DNA of 64,000 bases from Plantago ovata (taxonomy: Eukaryota; Streptophyta; Magnoliopsida; Lamiales; Plantaginaceae): contig CM051456.1 in the NCBI GenBank assembly GCA_028274465.1, positions 98,423,050 to 98,487,049 on the forward strand, written 5' to 3'. A program made the translations under genes and the position numbers. Of the stretch, positions 55,143 through 64,000 are shown in pieces (position 1 is the first letter of the stretch; the number at the start of each line of letters is the position of its first letter). A model generated the notes under the pieces. The model was not told the DNA's origin, did no database searches, and saw only the letters and a list, made by a program, of their open reading frames with translations.

Positions 55143-57300
55143 ATGCCGCATACACGTTCTGCAGGAACACCGCTTACTGATTCAATTGCTGAGATCGATA
55201 GAGTCTACCACCAAAGAAGGCGACAACTTGAAAGGCGCGCACTAGAGGAAATAGATGACACCGATTTCTCTGAATCTCTACACATTCTTTTCAAAGAAAT
55301 CGACGGAATGGCAGAAGCTAGACCACTGAAGGCATGGGTTCAACCCACTAAGGATCGTATGAGGGGACCGGCGATTGTTCTTTCGTCTGCAACCCGAGAT
55401 CTGGAGATCAAGAACACGCATTCCAACAACTTCCGAGGTTCTATGGCTTATCAAGGGAAGATGTGATGGGGTACTTGCACGATATCGATGATTTCGTCAA
55501 CCAACTCCCACGACCCGGAGCTGACATAACAACGGACGAGTTGAGGATGAAGGTTTTTGCTATGGGACTTGGCGACAGAGCCAAGTCATGGTTAAGTTCT
55601 CTACCAGCAGGCTCGCTGGACACTTGGGAGAAGGTTTTTTCGGCTTTCATGGAAAAATACTTCCCTCACACCTTGACTACCGCACTAAAGGCGCAAATCA
55701 CTGGATTCAAGCAGGACTATGATGAGACCATCTACACCGCGTTTGAGAGGTTCCAAGATCTCACGAACAAGTGCCCTCACCATGGTTTTGAACTTTCTGA
55801 CCTAGTCCAACACTCTACAATGGACTAACCTTCGAGAACCAACAAGTGGTGGATTTCCAATGCCGAGGCAATATTTGGGATGAAACCGCAAAAGCCGTCT
55901 AGGCAGTTTTCGAAAGGCTTGCTAAGGGTTCGCAGTTCAAGGACCCAAGAGCAATGGTTAGGAGACGTGGACCTGAAGCTCCACCGACTCAAGAAGCCCC
56001 TATGTATAGGGGGAATGGGGATCAATTCGAGTGCTTTACCAACGAATTGAAGCAAGTCCTCAAGAGCGCCACCGGAATAACAGTTTCGAACGAAGTATGC
56101 CGAATATGCAAGAACTATGGGCATGGGGCTAATATGTGTAGATCGGAGCTGGCATACGATGACGGCAACTGGGCTCGAGGAGGAGAAGAAGAAGCCTTTG
56201 CTACAGAGTTTGGTAGTCAAGAAGTTAGCTACGGACAAGACGGTACGAATTCTCGAGGTGGATTTTGGAGAAGAGGATACCGTAAGAATCAAGGATATGT
56301 ACCGGCTAACCAAACTTATAGACCTAACCAAGACCGTAGTAGGCTAAACTATGGTAATGACCACTGCGAAAACCCCGCTCCGAAAGAGCCACCGAAGTCG
56401 AAGTCGGCTCAACTGATGGAGAACTTGCAAAAGATGGTTGATCACACACAAAGTTTTCTCAAACGTTATGAAGAAGATTCTGAGAAGACTAGGGCAAGGC
56501 TTGATAGGTTGGAAGAGAGCACTAGGCTTGCCCATCAAAAGATGCAAGAGTTGATCGACCGAGGAGCAAGTAGGGAACAAGGCAAACAGCCTAGCAACAC
56601 TGTGAAGTCGAATGCCATTACATTGGCTGGTGATGTACCTGACGAAATCACCATCAAGAAGGTTGTTAAGTGCGAGTGTTGCATGAAGGAAGAACTTCTA
56701 CAGGCTGAGGAAGAAGAGAAGGCCCTTGGTTCTGACGCAAGTGATGGGGAGCAAGAGGATCCCGAACCACTCCCTAAAAGTTTCGATGTTAAGGTAGGGA
56801 TTGGTGAGCTTGAAGATGTCCGTGCGACACTAGACACGGGATCCTACTCAAACATAATCCCTTTGACTGTGTTTGAAAAGAGCAACCTTGGAAAACTATC
56901 TGAGCAAAGGGCTATTGTGCAACTGGCAGATGGATCCTTTATGAGACCCGAGGGCGTTGTGAAAAATGTGTTGGTCAAGATTGGTGAAGCATCTATATAC
57001 ACCAATTTTGTAGTTATGCCGGCATCTGCACCTGGGACGGGGGATGTCATACTCTTAGGGCAAACGTTCTTGACCAAACTACGCTCCATGATGGACATCT
57101 ACCAAAGAACTTGCACCATCGAAGTGGATGGCAAGCAACACGTGTTGCAAGCCATACCTGATCCACCTGAACCGCCTGATATTTCTTTCACTACTCACTA
57201 CAGTGGTCTTGCAGCCTATATTCTTTCTTATTCACAGGTTCGTGGCATGGAGAGGAGATCAATGAAGGGGAAGCCTAGTACCCGCAAAAAGAAGAAATAG
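55143..57300 (+). pseudogene. Gag-protease gene of I, two frameshifts and a stop
   Basis: Starts MPHTRSAGTPLTDS. One base is lost near 55413 (AGAACACGCA for AGAACCACGCA) and one near 55811 (CACTCTAC for CACTTCTAC); Trp to TAG in 'GTCTAGGCAG' near 55900. From 55954 the frame is open to the end: knuckle CRICKNYGHGANMC, coiled coil, KCECCMKEE, protease with DTGSYSNIIPLTVF, basic tail KPSTRKKKK. Closest to B and H by sequence (CMKEELLQ, NAITLAGDVPDE). Confidence 0.9.
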
Positions 57301-57852
57301 GCGCAGACAGGAGTCGAATCAAAGACTTTAATCAATGACGCTATCCGGGAGGCAACCCGGAATTTTTATCGCTTTCTTTACTGCTTTTCTGCATGCATTC
57401 ATTCTTGAACTATTTGCTTCTCGTTTGCGAATTTGTTCATGTCTGTGTCGTATATGCTTTTGTTTGAGTGAGATTTTTCGAGTGGTTTTTTGAAAAAATT
57501 TGTTTCGGGGATTAAAACCGCATTTTCTGTCAACAAGAACCGTCTCCCCGCATCGGGGAGCACGGGGCGAACCGCCCCACGTGGGGATGAACCGCCCCGC
57601 ACCGGGGGCGAACCGCCCCACGGATCCAGAGGTTCAAAAACGCGGATTTCTTCCCGTATTCCTCATTTTCTTCAAATTTCATCATTCCAACTTCCCCAAA
57701 ACCGAATTTCGCGATCTCAACTTCAAATCTTCATAACTTCTTCATTTCTTGACCAAATTTAGTGTTCTTTAGCTTAAATCGAAGCCTATTACATGATCTA
57801 TCATCCCATCCGAACAGATTTCGTCCTTATGCGTTATATTTTCAGATCTGAG
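57301..57852 (+). other. Spacer, GC-palindrome block and ORF2 leader of I
   Basis: Non-coding. CCGGGAGGCAACCCGG inverted repeat (about 57344-57359), GC block 57540-57620, then a C/T-rich leader ending TCTGAG|GTATCATCC. Confidence 0.6.
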
Positions 57853-58393
57853 GTATCATCCTTAGAATCCTAATTTTCGAATTTGGGGGTTTTCTAATTT
57901 GAGCTTCAATTATGCTTATTTGATGCATGGGCATGTTGTTTGTATGATTAGACATGTTATTTACTATCAATTGCATGCTCAATTTTGCTTGGATTGTTGA
58001 TTTGGGAATTTTGCTACGAGATGATATATCTTGTTATGCAATATGTCTTTATCTTTGATTTCTTGCATATGATTGTGTTTATTGATGTAATGTTGGTGGA
58101 TTTGACGCTAGAATGCTTAATTGTTGAGTATGAGGATTTATGATGCTAGAATTTTTCGCTACTATGGTATGAATTGAGCCTAGATATCTAGGATATTGGT
58201 TGTCTAGTAAGAGCATAATGTGATATATTGCATGTAGTAGTTACATTGGTATGTTGCATGATGAAGAAGCTAGGCTAGACATTACGGTTTGGGGAGCTCG
58301 ATTGTTGATTTTATCACTTGTATATTTCGTTCTTACACTAGCATATGCATGAGTCAGTTTTGTGTCATACGAGGTACTAACTGCTGTTTGTAG
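57853..58393 (+). other. Putative intron before ORF2 of I
   Basis: 541 bp, GTATCATCC...CTGTTTGTAG. A hydrophobic frame inside it (from the ATG near 58255) ends at TGA, which argues against it being coding. Confidence 0.65.
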
Positions 58394-59260
58394 GAACCAT
58401 ACCAAGGGAAAGGAGCATTCCCGTATGATTGCTGTGAAGAATTGGAGGGGCAACGATCATTACCATGTCAAGAAGGGTGACCTCGTTAGATGTGCGTTAG
58501 AGCCAAGGGGTTTTTGCAACAACGTCGTGGATTACCCAAGAGGAGGAGCTAGATTACACCTTGAGTAAGGACTCCTATGCCTATTCATGCACCACCGAAG
58601 GGACAGAAACCATTATTACGTTGGCACTCCATCACGAGGACTGCAAAGTTCGAGTGAACTGGAAGGCACCGGGACATTCTCGCCGCGACGGATTCAATCT
58701 TGAGTTCGCAGTTGCTAGAAGGTTCTGAAGCGCTAGCTTGGTTCCAAAACATAATGACATGGGTGCCCAGCCCCTCGTTGGGGTGCCCCTTGGCTTCCTC
58801 TAAAGTGAGCATCATATAGACATCGGTCGGATCCACCGTAGAGAATGTGGTCGAAATTGGAAAAAATGGTAGAAGACTTCTGAGTATCCGAGCAGCTTAC
58901 TGAGACCTTCTCGTGGTGTAAAACGTTGGAGGGGGAGGTCCTGATACCACGGCACTTTCCCCTTCAACAGTTTACATCCTATTGGAGGGCTCCAGGATGG
59001 AGGATTCCATAATAGCGGCGGCTACTCTTGAGAATTCTACCTGCCACTACAACTCTACTAGTGAGGATGTGCGTGACAGTAGTGACAATGAAGGCCATAC
59101 GGGCAATGATGATTCTAATGGAGGAGTTGCTCCTGGCCGGCCTATAAATGGAACTACCGCACCTACCAGAAGACCTGATGACCACCTATAAATCTCCCAG
59201 AGCAGGCCCAATAACTCACAAGCAGCATACTCAGCCGACCGAGGCCAAACCATGGGGTAA
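58394..59260 (+). pseudogene. ORF2 of I, short decayed form
   Basis: Same protein remnant as in B: MIAVKNWRGNDHYHVKKGDL, then frameshifts (LEPRGFCNN), TLSKDSYAYSCTTEGT in another frame, CKVRVNWKAPG; a region homologous by position to HRIDIGQIM of C is out of frame; MEDSIIAAATLENS and an acidic SSDNEGHTGNDD part (58982-59191); tail AYSADRGQTMG and stop at 59258-59260. Not functional in this form. Confidence 0.68.
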
Positions 59261-59306
59261 CATCTAGTACCACATCTTATTTCCTCATTTTCTTACTGCT
59301 AGGGAC

Positions 59307-60579
59307 TGATGAATGTGTATTTTACACTTTCATTCGAGTCTTTTTCACCTATTTTAGCTATCCTCTATGTTAATTTAGCTATATTTTAATGCATTTTATT
59401 AGAATAGTGTCACGTTTCCCTTTAGATTTTATTTTACAGGTTTTGGTTGAAATTCGAAGATTTCCGGGCAATTATATTGAAGTTGACAAGGAATTGGTGC
59501 TCCAGAAGCCTATTTGGAGTATCTGAAGGTTTCCGGATAGGATTTGGAGTCTAGGGGCCGAATCTGGAGGTTAGAAGGCTACTAGAAGTCAGAAACCGAG
59601 TCCGAAAAGGGGAAGCAATCCAAAAACGCGTCGAAAACGCGGAATTCCGCGAAAAACCCGCCGGGCGAACCGCCGCGTGCTGGGGCGAACCGCCCCGTAG
59701 TTTTTCGGGGCCTATATATAGTGCTCAGTTTTTCTCCAAAAATCATACCTTTCCAGACCTACTTTCTCACCTCTCTCTATAGTTTTAGGTAGGAACTTCC
59801 CGGGGCCTGTCCTGGGAGTTCCGTAGCTTAGGGGATACTTTTTCATAGCAGTTTGGAGCTCGTAGGATCGCAATCATCCGGAGATTGACAACCTTCGGTA
59901 ACTTTGTATCTTACAGTTTTATTCTACTTATTTTATTATATTCTTTCAACATGTTTTCTTCTATGATTTCTGTTGGTTGCATGCCTATTATGAGTAGCTA
60001 ATCTTATCGTTGGTGGTAGTATGTGAATTCTTAGCGAAGGGAAGATAATCATGCTAATGGCTATATCACGCATTATACTCCGTGTCATTGCTTTATTTCG
60101 TTGATCAGTTGTAACCAAAATTCTCGTATGTTGTATTAATTATTATGCACTGTTGGACACTTGTCGACCATCAGACCAATTATCTTCGTAGTGTTGAATA
60201 ATTACGGAACACATTAGGACAAAAGTGATTGACTTGTCAGACCAATTTATCTTCATAGTGCTTAATATTTGCAACAGGACACTAGATTGATTCAAAGATC
60301 TCTATGCAAGACCGAGGAATTTATGCATGATTTTCGACCCATTATGTTAAGAAGGACCATACTATCACCAATCTCCACTATCTGCTAGAAACCCCCTATT
60401 GCTATCTGTCTGCTGTTTTATATTCTCTTGTTAAATAGATAAAGCTAGTTATAGTCCTGAGAGAACGACACTCGAGTCATTCTACTGCTACACTACGGTT
60501 TTCATTGTAGTTGTGGATTGCCTTTGGCTAATTACAAATTTATTTGCTTGAATTCGGAGCACGACATCCGCGTTCATCA
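59307..60579 (+). repeat. 5' LTR of H
   Basis: 1273 bp, TGATGAATGTG...GTTCATCA, very similar to the LTR of I. GC block 59658-59695, TATATATAG about 59713-59721. Confidence 0.92.
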
Positions 60580-60582
60580 AAT

Positions 60583-60599
60583 TAGCGCCGTTGCCGGGG
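60583..60599 (+). promoter_or_regulatory. Primer-binding site of H, one mismatch
   Basis: TAGCGCCGTTGCCGGGG; the second base is A instead of G. A leader to 60748 follows. Confidence 0.88.
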
Positions 60600-60748
60600 A
60601 CTATACTCCTTTTTTCTGTTTAATTTGTTTATATTTACAGCTTTAGATTCCTAATTCTATTAGTTTTTGTTTTTCTTTTTAATCTCTCTCAGATACTTCT
60701 TTCCTAGTCTGTTTCTAATCACCTTTCCTACTCTGTTACAGATAGTGT

Positions 60749-62762
60749 ATGCCGCATACACGTTCTGCAGGAACACCGCTTGCTGATTCAATTGCTAAGA
60801 TCGATAGAGTCTACCACCAAAGAAGGCGACTACTTGAAAGGCGCGCACTAGAGAAAATAGAGGAAACCGATTTCTCTGAATCTCTACTTAGTCTTTTCAA
60901 GGAAATCGACGGAATGGCAGAAGCTAGACCACTGAAGGCATGGGTTCAACCCACCAAAGATCGTATGAGGGGACCGGCGATTGTTCTTTCATCTACAACC
61001 CGAGATCTGGAGATCAAGAACCACGCATTCCAACAACTACCGAGGTTCTATGGCTTATCAAGGGAAGATGTGATGGGGTACTTGCACGATATCGATGATT
61101 TCGTCAACCAACTCCCACGACCCGGAGCTGACATAACAACGGATGAGTTGAGGATGAATTGTTTAGCTATGGGACTTGGCGACAGAGCCAAGTCATGGTT
61201 AAGTTCTCTTCCAGCAGGCTCGTTGGACACTTGGGAAAAGGTTTTGTTCAGCTTTCATGGAGAAATACTTCCCTCACACCTTGACTACCGCGCTAAAGGC
61301 GTAAATCACTGGATTCAGACAGGACTATGATGAGACCATCTACACCGCGTTCGAGAGGTTCCAAGATCTCACGAACAAGTGCCCTCACCATGGTTTTGAA
61401 CTTTCCGACCTAGTCCAACACTTCTACAATGGACTAACCTTCGAGAACCAACAAGTGGTGGATTTCCAATGCCGATGCAATATTTGGGAGGAAACCGCAG
61501 AAGCCGTCTGGGCAGTTTTCGGAAGGCTTGCTAAGGGATCGCAGTTCAAGGACCCAAGAGCAACGGTTAGGAGATGTGGACCTGAAGCTCCACCAACTCA
61601 TATGTGTAGATCGGAGCTGGCATACGATGATGGAAACTGGGCTCGAGGAGGCGAAGAAGAAGCCTTTGCTACGGAGTTTGGTACTCAAGAAGTTAGCTAC
61701 GGACAAGACGGTAGGAATCCTCGAGGTGGATTCTGGAGAAGAGGATACCGCAACAATCAAGGCTATGCACCGGCTAACCAAACCTATGGACCTAACCAAG
61801 ACCGTAGTAGGCTAAACTATGGTAATGACCACTGCGAAAACCCCGCTCCGAAAGAGCCACCGAAGTCGAAGTCGGCTCAACTGATGTAGAACTTGCAGAA
61901 GATGGTTGATCACACACAGAGTTTTCTCAAACGTTATGAAGAAGATTCCGAGAAGTCTAGGGCAAGGCTTGATAAGTTGGAAGAGATCACTAGGCTTGCC
62001 CATCAAAAGATGCAAGAGTTGATCGACGGAGGAGCAAGTAGGGAACAAGGCAAACTCCCTAGCAGCACTGTGAAGTCGAATGCCATTACATTGGCTGGTG
62101 ATGTACCTGACGAAATCACCATCAGGAAGGTTGTTAGGTGCGAGTGTTGCATGAAGGAAGAACTTCTACAGGCTGAGGAAGAAGAGAAGAACCTTGGTTC
62201 TGACGCAAGTGATGAGGAGCAAGAGGATCCCGAACCACTCCCTAAAAGTTTCGATGTTAAGGTAGGGATTGGTGAGCTTGAAGATGTCCGTGCCACACTG
62301 GATACGGGATCCTACTCAAACATAATTCCTTTGAATGTGTTTGAAAAGAGCAACCTTGGAAAACTATCTGAGCAAAGGGCTATTGTGCAACTGGCGGATG
62401 GATCCTTTATGAGACCCGAGGGCGTTGTGAAAAATGTGTTGGTCAAGATTGGTGAAGCATCTATATACACCAATTTTGTAGTTATGCCGGCGTCTGCACC
62501 TGGAACGGGGGATGTCATACTCTTAGGGCAAACGTTCTTGACTAAACTACGCTCCGTGATGGACATCTACCAAAGAACTTGCACTATCGAAGTGGATGGC
62601 AAGCAACACGTGTTGCAAGCCATACCTGATCCACCTGAACCGCCTGATATTACTACTCACTACTGTGGTCTTGCAGCCTATATTCTTTCTTATTCACAGG
62701 TTCGTGGCATGGAGAGGAGATCGATGAAGGGGAAGTCTAGTACCCGCAGAAAGAAGAGATAG
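60749..62762 (+). pseudogene. Gag-protease gene of H, frameshifts, deletion and stop
   Basis: Start MPHTRSAGTPLADS. A frameshift near 61245 breaks the gag domain. About 130 bases are missing at 61603, removing the segment with the first half of the zinc knuckle (PPTHMCRSELAYDD). TAG at 61887-61889 replaces the Glu codon in LMENLQKM. Then open to the end: coiled coil, RCECCMKEE, protease DTGSYSNIIPLNVF, tail KSSTRRKKR. Confidence 0.9.
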
Positions 62763-64000
62763 GCGCGGACAGGAGTCGAGTCAAAGACTTTAAACAATGG
62801 CACTATCCGGGAGGCAACCCGGAGATTTTATCGCTTTCTTTAATCGCTTTCTTTACCGCTTTAGATTTTATCTCATGAGTTTGATTGAGTATTATAGGTC
62901 ACTTATACAAGCATTAGCTCTCACCTTGGATCCACTTTCGACGTTCGGGACGAGCGACGACGTTCAGGTTTGTGGAGGAGGCTATCGCTGGTCATCTCTA
63001 TACTTATCTTGCTTATGATAAACTCGTGAAATTTTGTGCATTTGCACGTTTACTGCTTTCCTAGGATAGTCTTGCATGTTTTATATGGAGTTTATTGCCG
63101 AATTTTTTGAACTTTTTTATTGGGTAGATCAACCAACTATGTCATTAATCGTATGCTTCATCTCTATGAATTGGTTTGAGGTTTTTCTCGCTTGGCTTGT
63201 CACATTTATGTATTGCACTTAGTTAAGCTTGGTAGTCTCGACATCACTTAGTGGTGTTTTCTCTACTGCGGTTCACGAAGGCCTTTATAATAAGATGATG
63301 CATGTTAGGGTCTTATGGTTGTTTTCCCGAGTAATTATGTACCTAAGAGGCAACAAGTCTTCACCATGCTTTGAGATTGCTAAATGCCTAGGAAGGAGGT
63401 AGTGTGAGGTCGTGTGATCCTTTGTTTATAACCTATTCTTCCGAATAGGTTTGGGGAGGGGGTTACACCATCATAGACTTGTTTCTGTTTTTCATTTTCG
63501 TATCGTGAGTTTATTTTTCATTTTCCATAAATTTTTTACTCCAACCTATTCTTTCGAATAGGTTTGGGGAAGTCGTGTGAGTCATTTTGTTTCTCTTTAT
63601 GTTATGCTACTGCTGGCTAGAAAAAAATCGAAAAAAAAAATTCCAGAAAAAAAAGAGAAAAAGAAAAAAAGAAAAGAAAAAGAATCTGGAAAGAAAAAAA
63701 GAAAAGACCACAAAAAAGCAAAGAAGGGTCCAAAAAAGAAAGCAAAATAGCAGTTTAGCAAAGTGTTGAGTCTTATTTTCCATTTTTTGTAATCGTGTTG
63801 TAATTCTCTATTTTGTCTTGAGTGTCATCTGTTCTAGACCACCCTCGTCCTGCCATTCAGGGAGTGGTGAATAGCTTAAGACTTTACTTGAGAGATGGGT
63901 AGAATAGGGGAGAGTTATCTTTTATAGGGAACCCTCCTTCGTTTGATGAGAGCCAGTACTGGTTCAACCACTTTTGAGGAAAAGTCTTAACATGGTGGAA
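62763..64000 (+). other. Spacer and 3' region of H
   Basis: Post-gag repeat CCGGGAGGCAACCCGG near 62807, a short segment with ACGTTCGGGACGAGCGACGA (62940-62959) also seen in D, then the conserved 3' region: palindromes 63430-63451 and 63543-63564, purine tract about 63618-63745. The window ends before the PPT. Confidence 0.78.

Larger units (their letters stand above)
53725..59306 (+). mobile_element. Element I, Athila-like, part before H
   Basis: 5' LTR, PBS, gag-pro, spacer, intron and ORF2. It is cut at 59306, just after CTGCTAGGGAC (behind ORF2), by element H; the remainder should lie right of the window. Confidence 0.87.
59307..64000 (+). mobile_element. Element H, Athila-like without ORF2, right end outside window
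   Basis: 5' LTR, PBS, gag-pro, short spacer and 3' region. Inserted in I behind its ORF2 (left flank GGGAC 59302-59306). Like D it has no intron or ORF2. Confidence 0.88.

Noticed and set aside
1..64000. Host genes, tRNA or rRNA genes
   Set aside because: None found; all tRNA-like matches are 12-17-base primer-binding sites.

Overview
The window is plant nuclear DNA made almost wholly of nested LTR retrotransposons. No host gene, rRNA or tRNA gene was found. The evidence is plant-type Ty3/gypsy and Ty1/copia proteins, primer-binding sites matching plant tRNA-Asp and initiator tRNA-Met, and long LTRs with TG...CA ends and 5-bp target-site duplications (TSDs). An angiosperm is certain in practice; a eudicot is likely but unproven.

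Most of the sequence belongs to one Athila-like gypsy family without reverse transcriptase or integrase. A typical member has a 1.2-1.3 kb LTR (TGATGAATG...TTCATCA), a tRNA-Asp PBS, one gag-protease ORF, a GC-palindrome block, a leader exon with a ~540-bp intron, a second ORF (ORF2, plant-transposon-protein type), a ~1.5 kb 3' region with paired palindromes and a purine tract, a PPT and an LTR. All copies lack pol, so they must be mobilised in trans. Some members (A, E, G) carry unrelated gag ORFs between the same LTRs and UTRs.

Layout, with element names used below. 1-12074: element Z (-), its 5' LTR split by complete element B (-, 3056-11386, TSD ATGTC). 12075-17803: the 3' part of element C (+), into whose protease gene Z inserted. 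17804-30011: an old Tat-lineage element T (+), with RT, RNase H and integrase remnants and an antisense extra ORF; complete element A (+, 18122-23805, TSD AAAAG) sits in its RT/RNase H region. 30012-about 31708: 5' end of a copia element K1 (+), joined to a fragment of gypsy element G (-). 31948-49647: element D (-), interrupted by copia K2 (-, 33655-47067, TSD GAGGG), which is itself interrupted by element V (35526-42168, TSD TCCAA). 49648-53724: element E (-) and the 3' tail of F (-). 53725-64000: element I (+), interrupted by H (+, from 59307).

The most unusual structure is V. Its two LTRs are inverted, both with U3 outward and U5 plus PBS inward, yet it is flanked by a perfect 5-bp TSD, and removing it restores the copia reading frame. 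Other notable points are a GC-palindrome module found upstream of LTR TATA boxes, upstream of the ORF2 leader and inside a coding region; LTRs shared by tandem elements; conserved palindrome pairs in the 3' region; and exchange of gag modules.
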